Below, one piece after another: positions 11,215-23,353 of a stretch of 64,000 nt of DNA. This stretch comes from Ignelater luminosus. Its lineage: Eukaryota; Arthropoda; Insecta; Coleoptera; Elateridae. The notes under the pieces were generated by a model. That model was not told the DNA's origin, ran no database searches, and saw nothing but the letters and a program-made list of their open reading frames with translations. The stretch is taken from positions 207,845 to 271,844 of the forward strand of contig VTPC01090697.1 of assembly GCA_011009095.1 (NCBI GenBank), in the 5' to 3' direction. Numbering within the stretch: position 1 is the first letter of the stretch; each line of letters starts with the position of its first letter. The position numbers were made by a program, and so were the translations under genes.

Positions 11215-11600
11215 ATTGAGTTTTTCACTGCTATGAATCAGTAAGTGTCTATCCAGATCACTATTATTACAAATTTTGCACAGAAGATGTAAGGACCTAG
11301 CTGACATTCAAAAGGCTTTTCACCAGGATAGTCTTAAACAGTTTTTTAATGTAACGGAAACTTAAAATATTATCTGTTGCAAGAAAAATTTCTTTTGTAT
11401 TAGTATCAGTTAGCATGTACAATTCTAAACTGCCTTTCCTCGGATTTTCATAATTAGATATTTTATGTTCATAAGTTTTATTGTCAGGATGATTTAACAG
11501 ATACAATTTCATGAAACTTGATTCATATTGTTCTACATTGGTAAGGTTTATTTTATACTTTGACAGCTTTTCACCAGTATGAACTAAAATGTGTCAGCCA
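11215..11600 (-). pseudogene. Decayed C2H2 zinc-finger gene
   Basis: The - strand holds several broken fingers. From right to left: about 11595-11560 a finger end with TGEK-like linker; 11512-11297 an open frame with HPDNKTYEHKISNYENPRKG, where CxxC has become HxxS; 11335-11300 PGEKPFEC; and 11285-11222 LCKICNNSDLDRHLLIHSSE, which keeps CxxC and HxxxH in another frame. Frameshifts separate the pieces. This is a third zinc-finger copy of the cluster in the same orientation as the two intact genes but downstream of receptor gene 2. Not functional. Confidence 0.65.
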
Positions 11601-11689
11601 GCATATAAAGCTATCTTTTCTAGTGTACTGGCTTGCTGTTTAATTGTTTAATTTTTAAATGAACTGTGGTCTACAAGATTAAATACAAG

Positions 11690-13505
11690 TATATATAATT
11701 CCGAAAATTAAACAAATTCAAGCAATCATCGTTAATAAATTCATTCAGTTTCCAATCGACTATAGCTCCAGCATTACATTCCACCTCAGAGATCAACCCT
11801 AAAAGGTTGATTTCACACCACAATCTTCCGGACCAATTCTTAAAGATTGTTCATGATCCTTCGATTCATTCCTCTGGGAGACTGATCCGTCGTGGTTATC
11901 CGAGGGGGAACCAACATCTATCGCCTTGAGAGCAAACATCGACCAGCTACACACTAAATTTGTCGCATTATTAATCATCTCATTGGGACACTCTTCTACC
12001 AGAACTGCATCCACGACCAAACTTACCATGGCAGAAGACAAGAAGTTCCTACCAACAGGTGCAGACCAATCGTCTTCACACCATCAAGATGGGTGACATG
12101 GCCGCTTGCGGGATTAACACTATGCAGCAATCTCGTGCACTGCAAAGTGCCCTCTCGTAGCTGTGTCAAGTCAAATCCAGTGAGGCGAAGAATTTAGAAG
12201 ATTTAATAACCAAAAGACCCACAACAACCAACGATCTCTGCAGTAGACAAGAAACAACAGCTCACAAACCCTCGACCTCGACGAGAGAAGAATCCTTCGA
12301 AGGGTTCACGCAAATTATTAATTTACAAGTCCACCTACAGGACACTTCGAGGAAAAACGTAAATAAGCCTTAGTACCAGTTTTAGCCCAGGACTAAAAAA
12401 GGTATCATTGGATTGGATATGAGTCTGCTATCCCCCTGGTACAAGCATCATGACATATTGAGCGAATTCGCTACAGGATTATTAATGAGTCCACTGTAAG
12501 ATAACATCATGGCCTTTGAAGCCAATCCGTCCCAGGATAATGGATTAACAAGTCCACTTTTAAGCAGGCAGTCTGCCACAAGATTATTAACGAGTCTACT
12601 GAAGGACACATCATGACCTATGCAGCCAATTGGCGCCTCAGGATTATTAGTAACCAGTCCACTGAAGGACGCATTAAGGCCAGCTCATCAGAAGCTGTAG
12701 TAACAGGGTAGCTCAGAAGAAGCTGTTCCACAATACATACACAATACAGGACTAAAAAGGGCTTCATAAGGATAGTAAGTTTGCTATCCGTCTGGTACAA
12801 GCATTATCACATACTTCGCACATGCCATATGAAGCGGATGCACATACAAGGCACCTCATGTAGCAAACAGAGAGCTCGCAATACCACTTCAAGTAAAACA
12901 AGTCGCTGCAGCCGAGCCCGAACAGCTTTGTAAAGGATTTACGCCCCTTTGCAAGGTATTGGGGCTCAAACACAGTTCAAGGAAGACAGAAGTTTAAGAT
13001 TAAACATGAAAGAATCATCAATCTATGGGTCTGTACGTCATCTAACTTCCAATCATCAATCAGTCAAGAGAGAGAGAGAGAGAGAGAGAGAGTCCAACTA
13101 CTACTACAAAAGAAGAAACTACCACAAACATTAATTAATTTCTAAATTCAATTTCAGCTTTCATGATGGAAGAAGAAGTCTAACCAACAACGATCCTTAT
13201 TTAATCACTTCACAAAAATCTTTGGAATCAGCAACTTTCAACTTAAAGTTTCTCAAAATCAAATCTAACGTTTTCTCCTTTAATTATTATATCTAAAGAC
13301 TCCATCCTATCTAATTTCTTACATTTAAGTTTCCAATCAACTTCCACAACGACTATTTCAAAATTGAAACTTTCTCTACTGCAAAGGCCCCAGAAATTCC
13401 AATCGTGAAAAAACCTCTTGGAAACGCCAGGATGCTTAATTCTGAAAATTCAACAGATTCAAGCAACCATCATTAATAATTTTATTTAAATAATTTCCAA
13501 GAAGT
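11690..13505. repeat. Non-coding repeat block with terminal and internal direct repeats
   Basis: A stretch of unusual, GC-richer, non-coding sequence. It is bounded by two similar segments in the same orientation of about 55-60 bp (11695-11755 and 13435-13500), both built around TTCAAGCAA and TTAATAA. Internally, a block starting GGACTAAAAA at about 12391 recurs at about 12750 with a shared core ending CTGGTACAAGCAT. A shorter unit built on AGGATTATTA and GAGTCCACT occurs about three times between 12473 and 12665. No coding capacity is seen. It may be a non-autonomous retroelement with short terminal repeats or a local duplication product. An (AG)13 microsatellite lies within it. Confidence 0.45.
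13067..13092. repeat. (AG)13 microsatellite
   Basis: An uninterrupted AG dinucleotide run of 26 bp. Confidence 0.95.
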
Positions 13506-13555
13506 CTTACTTCAAATAATAAAGAATTTAATTTCTTCAGCTACCCAACATTCAA

Positions 13556-15005
13556 TCAAATGTGCAACATGCACATTTTAACTGATAGAAAATCATTTTC
13601 AGAAACTATATCATCTAGAGAAATTAAGTTAATTTCCTCCTGAAAGCTTTCTTCGTCGTCCGAAGAATTATGAACAACAACATCTACACTTGATTCACTG
13701 GAAGAAGAGTCTTGGCGCCGTTTCTTATTTTCTTTAATTAAAGATCTTTGTACTGTTTTTTTCTCCCTGATACATTTTTTTCCTTTCTCTTTCTGTCTTA
13801 GTATTTTGTCTATTAATAAATTCAGGTGTGTCTGTGTAAATAGAAGATTTTGATTCCTGATTGTTTTTACGTTTCTTTTCTTCAAAAGTTGCTTTTGGAA
13901 AAGGCCTTACGTCTTCTAATCTAGGGCATTGGAATTCAGAAGATTTAGGAATAGGTGAAGGCGTCTTTTCCCTTATTATGCACGGAGTATTTCTCTCAAT
14001 TCTATGAAAAAGAAGCTTTTTTGCAAATAAACTAAACTGTGGCTATAGATGGATATAAAAAAGACAACGCTAGCCTTTCATGTTGATGGTTGTGGTGATT
14101 GGGAGTTTTCTTGAACAGGCGGATCTCAAACTTGATCAGGGTTGTTTTCTTCATTTAATGACTTATCAGTGACAGAACTCGGTAAGAAATCTGCGTCACT
14201 TAATATTACACTATTTACTGGCCAGAGTCCTGTTGCTTTGAATGAGCTGCAAATGTTTTTTTATTGTAAAGGCATATGCCTTTGAAGCAAGTGCGGCAAT
14301 GTAGCAAAAGTTAATAACTTTTCCACTCATTTTGAGCTGCCGAAAAGTCACCTTAGATGGGCCAAAGACACTCACATCCAAAGGCTGCATGCGGTGAGTT
14401 GTGTGCGGCGGAAATGAAAGTAAAACAATACCAAATTCTCTACACAGTCGAATAGTTTCAACAGAGATAATATGAGAATTCTGGCTGTCAAGTAAAAAAA
14501 GGAAGATTTTACGTGGTTGATGAACTGTTCGATAACCTTCGGAAATATTTCTGTTGTCATCCAACCTTTGCTATTTTCCAAAGCAACGGCAGAGTTTGGA
14601 TGCGACTCGCTTAAACATTCTTATGGATTTCTTAGTCGGGGGTAAACAAAAACTGGCGGAACAGCAGCACCTGCATCACTGATTATTGCCACAAATGTTA
14701 CTAGCTCTCCTCTATCTTGCGATGTTATTTGATCGACCTGTTTCTTTCCCTTTATAGCTACAACTTTTGTTGATGGAGTCACTGTTATGAGACCACCTTC
14801 ATCTAAGTTGTTTATGTGTTCTGGCTTAAAACTGTATTCCTGCACCACGGAGACGTATTTTTTAAAGAAATCCTCAACGACTGATTTATTAAAAGCCATG
14901 GAGCGGCTTAAATTCGTGCACTCAGGCTTCCGGGGTGAAAGATCTTTGTGTCTTTGCAACGAATTCATTCAATGCCTAAAAGAAATCACAGCTTTATAAG
15001 GAAAA
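13556..15005 (-). mobile_element. Decayed pogo/Tigger-type DNA transposon (DDE_1 transposase)
   Basis: Transposase of the Tc1/mariner superfamily, pogo branch, on the - strand, broken into three frames. 14968-14621 contains the first catalytic Asp context (NNLDEGGLITV) and the KKQVDQITSQDRGELVTFVA block. 14581-14211 contains the second (FLFLLDSQNSH) and the PPHTTHRMQPLDVSVFGP block typical of DDE_1 proteins. 13885-13556 is a Lys/Arg- and then Ser/Asp/Glu-rich tail (SSSSESSVDVVV, SSDDEESFQEE), as found C-terminally in jerky/pogo proteins. The N-terminal HTH/CENP-B DNA-binding part was not found. Terminal inverted repeats and a TA duplication were not located. Immobile. Confidence 0.82.
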
Positions 15006-15179
15006 AGGTATTGCCTACGAGGTGATGCAAAAGTACACGGGGAAATTTGGGCAAAAGGCCGATTTGTAACAATCAAGGCAATATGGATAAAGGATTACAA
15101 AAATGGACGGATATTTTAATATGTACTTACCAGCCATTTTGTTTTGTTTCTTCTTAACTTGAATAACTCTTTAATTAGG

Positions 15180-18170
15180 GAGATTATTTAAAATCGCTGA
15201 AACACGTCGCTTTTGTTTTGAAGACAAAAGACAAGAAAGAAGAGAAGGCACCCGGGATGTCCACAGATAGTGTGCTATAGTTACCGCCAGCCTGGTCATG
15301 TCCATTCTGCTTGTCCAGCCCGAAAAACTGGTCCTGATACAACATCTCGCACAGCAGCAGTTATCAACCTTGACGGTGTTTGCCTCGATACAGGTGAACA
15401 AATGCCTAGACCATTAATTACAGTTGATGTAGTAGGATTGCATGGCTTGAAATATGTAGACTGGAGCTCAATGTAGTATTGCTGGAAATATATTGAAGAC
15501 TGTGGGATGTGCAACCGTCCCCACTCAGGTTAATTTAGTTCTTGCTGATGGCGTTCCTCAACTAGTGAATGCTGGAAAACTACGAATTCCCATAAATGTT
15601 GAAGAAAAGCTTATTGAAACTGCCTTTGTTGCAATCCCTGGTCATACACAAAACAAACGCTATTAGGTGTTAGCTTTATGATTTTACTGAGCATCCTGAA
15701 AAACATTATGAATTTCATGCAGAACCTAGAACACCAACAAATGTGGCCATTGATGCTGCAGATGTGGTCACGTGCAAAAGAAGGCTTTCACTTGAACAAT
15801 TAAAAAAACAATTATCTAAACTTCTAAAACAACATGTAGATACCTTTGGAAGAAGTGCAGAAGCAACTTCGTTTGCTGAACATACAATAAAAGTTACAGA
15901 TAGCTTTCCCATCTTATCGACTGTCTCCTTCTAGAAAAGCTGCGTTACAAAAACAACTTGATTCGATGCTTGCAGATGGTGTCATAGAAGGGTGCGATTC
16001 ATTATATGCTGCTCTAGTCGTTTTGGTGCCGAAGAAAGATGACAGCTTACGGGTATGTATTGATTACCGCAAACTTAATATCATTACCCACTGCCACGTA
16101 TCGACGACCTGTTACTGTACCTGCGTGCGAAGCCTGTACACATGTCTAGTATCGACCTAAAGGCAGGACATTGGCAAGTATCTGTGAGAACGGAAGACCG
16201 TGATAAAACTGCGTTTATCACACCCATGTGCTTGTTTTGTTTTACCAGAATGTCCTCGACATTCCAGAGGTACATCGATCATTTCAAAGCTGGACTTCCT
16301 GGCATCGTTATACTAGCCTACCTGGATGACCTGGTGGTGATCTCTCAGACATTTACAGACTACCTACAACTTCTGGTTGCCGTGTGTAAAAGACTGAAGC
16401 TGTTTAGATTAAGGGCGAATCGAACTAAGTGTTGTTTTGGAAGACCCAAGCTAAAGTACCTGGGATACGTCATCACAGTCGATAGCATTTTTGTGGATTC
16501 TGAGAAGATACAAGTAAGTTTCAGTTGTACTGCTTCCAAAGATGTAAAGGGTCTGTTAAGCTGGCTACAGACTGGCAGCTGGTTTCGTCGATTCATTCCA
16601 AACTTTGCACAGGTAGTGCAACCATTGACCATTTTAACTTGCAAGAACACCCGTTGGACCTAGGACTCAGCTCAACAGCAATTGCTGACTTCAATTCCGA
16701 TTTTTCGCACTGTAAATGATACCCTTTCATTCCGTCTAAAGTCAGATGCTAGCGCTTATGCTTTGGGTGCATTTTTACTTCAGGGGGAAAGACCGATTGA
16801 GTATGCAAGCCGTTTACTTAGCCCTGCTGAGCAGAACTACACTACCACCAAACGAGAGACCTTAGCTATAGTTTATGCTGCTCATGAGTTTCGAAAGTAC
16901 GTGGAAGGAGCTTCTACAATGGTGGTGACTGACCATCAACCGCTTCGATGGTTGTTCACATTAAAAACTCCAAGTGGCCGCTTAGCACGCTGGTCGCTTT
17001 AGCTACAGTCATTCAATTTGAAGATCGAATACACTTCCGGAAGAACTAATGTGCTGACCGATATTCTATCAAGACCACCACATGAGAAGGCTGTTAGTAC
17101 TGTTAATATCTATCTGATAATGATAACCTTGCTGGCACTATCAGCCGCCGACACCCGTTAACTGTAATTAGATGATCCAGAGCTTTAAGTGTCTTACAAA
17201 TCTCACCCCTAATGAGGTAAAACTCATTCGATGGAGCGAACGTGGGTATTTGATGGCTCGTGGTGTCTTGTACCGATTTTCGCCATTAAGCGAGGCAGCT
17301 TGTAGTGCTCCAAACTGAAGTCCTAAAGATCTTAATAGAGTGCCATGATTCTTTACTAGCTAGATATTATGGAATTGAAAAAACCATCAAAAAAATCCAG
17401 CAACGATATTTTGGTTCACATTAAGACAAGATGTAACAAAGCATGTCAAGAGTTGCGTACCATGTCAAAAGTACAAACCGTCAAATTGAAAGGCAGCTGG
17501 TCTACTCCAAACCCCAACTATGGCTAGACGCTTTGAAGTTTTAGCAATGGACCCATTGCCACTCGCCGACACTGGTGAGAGATGGATCTTTGCAGTAGAA
17601 GATACGACAACTCGATGGATTGAGTTATTCCCACTAATCTTGTCTTATTGATGAGGTGATCCTGCGCTACGGCACCCCAAGAAGAGTCATCAGCGATAAC
17701 AGTGTGCAGTTCGCCAGCGAGATAATGCAGCAAGTATCACATTGCCTGGGCTTTGAACAATGTTTAACTCCACTATATCATCCTGAAGCCAACCTAGAAG
17801 AACGTAGAAACCGTGGCCTGAAGACACAGTTGTCCATATATGTTGGTTCGCAGCATGATAGCTGGAAAGAAGCTTTCCCTGCGATGAGGTTTGCTATAAA
17901 TAGTGCTGTTCACTTGACTACTGGGTATTTACCTGCATATCTTATCTTCGGAAGAGAATTATGTGCACCTCATGATATTCAACGAGACCTGCAAACTGTT
18001 GTAAACCAGGAAGCAACAGTAACTAAAATTTTACTATGCCTGAAAAAGATGGCAAGAAGTCTGCATCATGCCCAAGTAAAAACCACGGGGCATCCACGAT
18101 TATCCGCAAAACTTTGGACTGAAAACGTTGTAGTATTTCTATGTTTGAATTGGCGGTAGTCTAAATTGGT
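15180..18170 (+). mobile_element. Decayed Ty3/gypsy retrotransposon, pol region
   Basis: Read left to right it has the order of a gypsy pol, with stops and frameshifts between pieces. 15270-15310: zinc knuckle CYSYRQPGHVHSAC, with the second Cys replaced. 15380-15700: protease region. 15966-16663: reverse transcriptase with VPKKDDSLRVCIDYRKLN, SSIDLKAGHWQV and the catalytic YLDD (AYLDDLVVIS). 16682-17090: RNase H (KSDASAYALGAFL, TDHQPLRWL). 17330-18159: integrase with the H-H-C-C region, MD, SDN and a late Glu. LTRs were not recognised on either side. Its integrase resembles that of the gypsy at 56439-62960, so both belong to the same general clade. Inactive. Confidence 0.85.
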
Positions 18171-18990
18171 TTTAAAACACCCTTATATAGGAGCAGTTTG
18201 TTTTCAAGAAACAGTTGAGAATTACGTCCAACTAGCCAGTACATGCTGCCTAGCCTACGTCCTAGTTGCTTGCGTTTTGTGAAACTATATTTTCTCCAGT
18301 TTAGGCGGCGATCTACGTAGGTGCATTTCAAGGTACTTCCATTGATCAGCTTGCGATGTTTCTTGGTTATTTAGTCTTACCGCGAGACATGTTTTCCTTT
18401 TTGTTGTAAAACTTATATGCACCGATTTTGTTTCATTGGCCTTAATACGCCATTTTTGTAACCACTTCTGTACGCTGTTGAGGTTTTCTTGCAATAGTTG
18501 TGAGATTTCTGAATTTGCATGGGATGCTAGCACTGCGGTGTCGTCTACGAATGTAGCTGTGGTTGTGCTTGAATGTGTTGGTAAATCGGAGGTGTAAATT
18601 AGGTAAAGCAATGGTCCCAGAACACTGTCTTGAGGGACTCCTGACTGAATTTTAACTAGTGTTGTTGAATCGTGATATTTTACGTAAAAGTATCTGTTTT
18701 GCAGGTACGATACAGTAATAGTTTCATGGCAACTGTATTTTTATCTTATACAGCAAGCCATCATAGCATACTTTATCAAATGCCTGAGAAATGTCTAAGG
18801 ACACAGCAGAACAAAACTTCTTTTCTTCAAAAGCCCTATGTATTGCGTTGATAATTCTGTATACCTGCTCTAACGTTGCATTGTATATACACTGCAGTCC
18901 TTATAGTTATCAGGGTGATTTCTGTTGGCCAAGCTGCATTGAAGCATAATTTGGGAAGTTTTCCATCATTCCATTTTGTATTACACTTTA
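18150..18990 (-). mobile_element. Jockey LINE fragment (reverse transcriptase part)
   Basis: On the - strand, 18611-18285 encodes YLIYTSDLP, then FVDDTAVLAS (the catalytic F/YxDD box), then NSVQKWLQKWRIKANETKS, diagnostic of Jockey-clade reverse transcriptase. To the left, 18285-18150 continues as TKRKQLGRRLGSMYWLVGR and the start of the KPIW block in another frame. To the right, 18640-18780 carries the PQDSVLGPLL-type block and further RT sequence. Both ends are truncated. It belongs to the same broad group as the fragment at 50350-52200. Confidence 0.8.
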
Positions 18991-19655
18991 ATGGAAAAAG
19001 CATATGTAAGTAAAAATAGTTGTTTATCTACATACATGTCATTATCATCATTTACAAATACATAGTCTTAGAGCCAATAGAAAGAAGTATATCAAATGAA
19101 GGATTCGGAAGTGTGATAGAAAATCTGACTTGTAAAAAAGTGAAATGGTTAAAAAAAGAAGATGAAGAAATAATACCTTCAAGAAGGGTAGATGCTACAA
19201 TGATGGAAACAGATGAGTTCAAAAGTGAAATGAATAATCAGAAGGAATCTAATGAAGAAAATGAAAAATGCAAGACATCGCAAGCGGAGACCAAAAAATT
19301 TGTTTTATATGGATTACAAACATCAAGAATATAGGTTATAATCAACAACATTTCAAAACCAGAAAAGATTTTAAGAAATAGATGTTCGCATTAGGACCAT
19401 AAGAAGAATGTGCTGTATCTACAGAAAAAGACAGAACGGTAGCCTTCAATAATTTTTGAAAAATTACATCGTTGAATGAAAAACAAGCTTTTAAACGAAT
19501 AGTTACTATTAGAAGTATCAGCAAAAAAAATGCTAGAGTGCGCAAAAATGAAAGGCATGATATATACTCGTACTTAGAAAAATATGGAGAGAAATTAAGA
19601 GCATACCCAAGGTTGTTTATTAGCACTCTTGCATTAGATGAAGATACCCTTGTTT
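18991..19655 (+). other. Unassigned repeat-like stretch with a short ORF
   Basis: Two short open frames of unknown origin. 19020-19334 is acidic and Lys-rich with no motif. Within 19472-19657 is a stretch reading ARVRKNERHDIYSYLEKYGE, followed by LRAYPRLFISTLALDEDT. The latter resembles the conserved 'kxxVCKxFFLxTL' segment of uncharacterised, transposon-linked insect proteins, but I cannot name the family from sequence alone. Probably debris caught between two LINEs. Confidence 0.3.
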
Positions 19656-21840
19656 AAAAGACGAGTCAGGAGAAATATACAGCAAATTAGAAGAGAAATC
19701 TGGCAAGAGACGTCAAGATAATTATTGGGGATCTCAATGCCAAATTGGGCAGAGAGGAAGTTTTCAGATGAGTGACAGGAGGGAACAGCTAGCACAAAGA
19801 AAGTAACGACAATGGACCGCAACTCATCGATCTTGCAACGAGTAAGGGTTTAGTGTTAAAAGGCACTTGGATGTCTCGCAAAGACATTAAGAAAATGACC
19901 TGGCATTTCCCGGATGATGGGGTAACAAGGAATCAAATTTATCATATGCTGATTGCAGATATTGACTCGGACCATAACCTAGTACGCTGTAAGTATAATC
20001 AAAGAATAGCGATATACAGGAAAGCCGAGAAAGCAAAGCAAATTAAGTACAATGTTAAGCTATAGAAAATGAAGAAATAAGGGAACGCTTCCAAGGAAAA
20101 GTAAGAGAACTGTTACAAAGAGGTAGACGTGTTGCTCAAGTTGAGGGAGAAATAAACGTCGGTGATGTTGAGATAGTATGGGACACAATATAAGAAGCGG
20201 GGTAAATGAAGCTGCAAGCGAAGTTTTGGGAAGCACCAGGATGGAGAGAAGGGAAGAGTGTAAGACTGCAAATAAAAATGGGAAACGAAGCGTGGAAAAA
20301 CTGCAGAGTAGAAGAACGAGTACAACGGCTGAAGAACACAGGAGGTGCCGTGAAATTGCAAACAAGCTGTGCCCGAAAAAGAAGAGAGTTTTCAAAAAGA
20401 GAAAGGTAGAAGAGTTGGATAAATTGAAAAATGACAATGAAGTAAAGGAGTTCTACAAGATGGTAAGAGACAAAAAGAAGAGTTTTTAACTGACCTCCCT
20501 CTTTTGTGAAGGCAAGACAGGGACCTATATAGGTGAGAAGTCTGCAATTCTGAGCAGCTGAGCGGAGTATTTTAATGAGCTCTTGAATGAAATCTTGGAA
20601 GAGGGAGACGACGTAACATCCGAACTACAGAAAGAGGAGGAGCGTAATAACGGCATTAAGGCAACAGCGATAGAACCCCCCTCCAGAGAGGAGGTAGCAG
20701 AAGCAATCAGGGCACTGAAAAGCAATAAGGCACCAGGAGGCGATAGTATTCTAACCGCGTTACTTTAATTGATCAGGTGCATGAGCTCACAAAGAAAGTG
20801 TGGCAATTGGAGACAATGCCAAAACGGTCTGCAAAAACTACATGGGGATTTCATTATTGAGTACCTCTTATAAAGTATTCGCAAAAGTATGATCAGACGA
20901 CTAGCTCCCATTTTCGAAATCTTTCTCGGGAATTACCAGTGCGGGTTTCGTGCAAATAGGTTCATATATTTACATTAAGACAAATACTAGAAAAATGTTA
21001 CAAACATGACGTAGATGTGCATCAGCTATACTTGGATTTCAAAAACGCGTATGACAGTGTGTGAAGAGAGAGAAGCTATATGAAACCTTGAGGGAGGTTG
21101 GACCGAGTAACGACTGATTGTGATATTGCTGAGTGGGACCACCAAGAGAGTGAAAGTAGGTGGAGAGCTCTCTGATCAACTGGAGATTACCGTCAACTTA
21201 AGGTAAGGAGATGTCTTTAGGTAAATACTGCTAAAACCAAATACATGCACATAACTAGAAAGAGAGAAATTGAAAAAGTCACTGTAAATATCGGCGGGCA
21301 AACTTTTGGAAAAATGAGCAGTTTCAAAAATTTGGAGGCTCTAATTACAGAGGATAAGTCTGTAGCAGATGACGGAAATGGAAGAATAGCTGCTGCCAAT
21401 CAAAGCTATTACAGCCTTTAAGTCGAGGATAGTAAGCATGAACACTAAAATAACATTGTACCTTAGTCATCCCCCTAGTTGTAAGGTATGGCAGCGAAGC
21501 ATGGATTTTGACCGCCAGAAATAAGGAAGCTCTAAGAAAACGGGAAAGGAAAGTATTGAAAAAGATATATAAATCGATTAGGAAAGAGCAGATAGGTACC
21601 AGTGAGGAGCTCCAGCAGCTGTTTGGAAAGCCTGACGTTGACATTTAGCTTGTAAGGCAAGGGTGGTACTAGTACTGATGAGCTCTTAAGGAAACCTAAT
21701 AAGGAGAAGGATCTCTTCACGGAAGGTAACGTAGATGGCCAAAATATTTGCTGTTATCTGTAGAATAGCTGTGAAAGCATTTAGGGTTGTTCAGGTACAA
21801 TATGATAACGGTTGGGACTCGACTGTAACCTTATCGAAAT
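19655..21840 (+). mobile_element. RTE-clade LINE, 5'-truncated and decayed
   Basis: A + strand non-LTR element. 19660-20065 is the 3' half of an apurinic-like endonuclease (GDLNAKLGREEVF, NDNGPQLIDLATSKGLVLKG, then DIDSDHNLVR with the SDH catalytic pair). 20178-20489 is the linker (LDKLKNDNEVKEFYKMVRDK). 20583-20768 is the pre-RT region (ALKSNKAPGGDSI). 20800-21330 is a badly broken RT. 21470-21660 is the C-terminal tail (VRYGSEAWILTARNKEAL, then RKVLKKIYKSIRKEQIG), typical of RTE elements. The 5' part of the endonuclease is missing, as expected from incomplete reverse transcription. Confidence 0.8.
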
Positions 21841-23353
21841 CACTTTCTTTTCTCTTTGAGACATTCATTTTCATCTTTACCTTGTTGATTATTCTTATTT
21901 TCTCAGAGTTGGTTTTGTGGTAGAGGCCTTGTAATACGGCCTATACTATCTAGTTAACACGGTATATACTTCTAAGGAAGTTTTGTATTCTTTACAAGAT
22001 TCAAGACTTTTCTTGTCTATATCCTTCTTATCTTTACCACCAATCGCCATACCTGGTCACTAAGATCGCTACTCCATTTTGGGGGGATCTTCAAGCAGTT
22101 TCTTATTTTCATTCAGACTGGTTTGCGTTTTGAAGTTTAGGGCCCACGCGCAGTTGCAATCACTCCACTACATATCGGTTTTATGTGCCTGGGGTTTCAC
22201 AGGTCCAACAGCCACTCTACTGCAAAAAGTTTCCACAGCTGGCCGATATCTCACTCAAATCCCTCGCAGCGCAAAACTAACAAAATAGAATATTTAATCA
22301 AACAGTCCCATAATCAGCCGTACTGAGGAGAGACTGTTTACAGTTCCTACTGTTACTGTATCTCTCTGGGAATCAAAAAGTAACTATGAATGATGGATAT
22401 GGTGATGATGATGACTTGGAGTCCCGCTTACTTGTCCGAGTAGGTCTATCGCCACTTTCTTTGAACCTTTAAATTAACTTTGTGCTCCAAGCCTAAGCAA
22501 TTTTACAGGCTTGCTTTAGTCTTACAAAACATTCTTTCTTCCCTCTAGATGCTTATATTAACACGACCGGCTCAAGAAATATCAGCGCCCTTTGCTCTTT
22601 TAATTCCTTTCCTATTACATTATGTTTTTATTTCTAATCAAAAACAGAAACAATTCTTTCTTATGCCGGTACGCAAAAAAAGCCGAGTGACGCCCGTAGG
22701 AAACCGAAACAAACGTGTGTGGACTCTGAAACATGTAGCATGGAGGCTCTTAATGCCTAACGTCTTGAGCCGGCCTTGCGGAGTTGGCTAAGCATTAGCG
22801 CTCTCGATTTATTCAATCGATGAAGAGGGGTCAGATCTAGCAACATCATTTCTGTGACTCCGAAGCAGGCTGATCGTAAATGTAAAATTATAACCAACAA
22901 AACGGATTTTGTGAAATTGGAATTCAGCGTTTTTGAATCAATCTTGAAACATTATGTTTTCAAAAGTAAAATTTGAGATTAAATATTAACATAAACAAAC
23001 AAATTAGTGAAAACTTCAAATTTTCAATAAATTCTTAGTTTATTATGAGTTATGCCTACATTTCAAGAAACTAGGGCTTCAGTTGTGCTGATTAAGAAAG
23101 ATCCTTCTTAATATCTTTTGCGTAAAGAAAACAGTAAACGTAACAATTTTCTTTTGCTATTTAAAGAATCATTCATTAACTAGTTATTGTTAGTTATTGA
23201 TTTTGTGTCGAACTCCTTTTTTTTGCTTTTTAAATATTTTGATAATCGATGCGTAAGCATAAGACATTACGTGAGCATTTTCCTTGAACTATAAACTCAA
23301 ATTGTTACATGCAGCAACCAACTTGTCCTCTGCAAAATTAAGTTTGTTACAGT
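21841..23353. other. Intergenic region before gustatory receptor gene 3
   Basis: From 21841 to about 22860 the composition is mixed and repeat-like, with no readable protein. A tRNA-like scrap near 22760-22850 is too degenerate to call. From about 22870 to 23353 the sequence is AT-rich, as upstream of the other receptor genes, and probably holds the promoter of gene 3. Confidence 0.4.

Noticed and set aside
13067-13092. AG repeat as a GAGA-factor regulatory element
   Set aside because: It lies in a repeat block next to a transposon, far from a gene start; a plain microsatellite is sufficient.
20060-20437. - strand Leu/Phe/Ser-rich frames resembling a membrane protein
   Set aside because: Antisense of the Lys/Glu-rich linker of the RTE element on the + strand.
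22750-22850. tRNA-like sequence with box A/B-like words
   Set aside because: The stems do not close and the T-arm region is degenerate; at most a decayed tRNA-derived SINE scrap.
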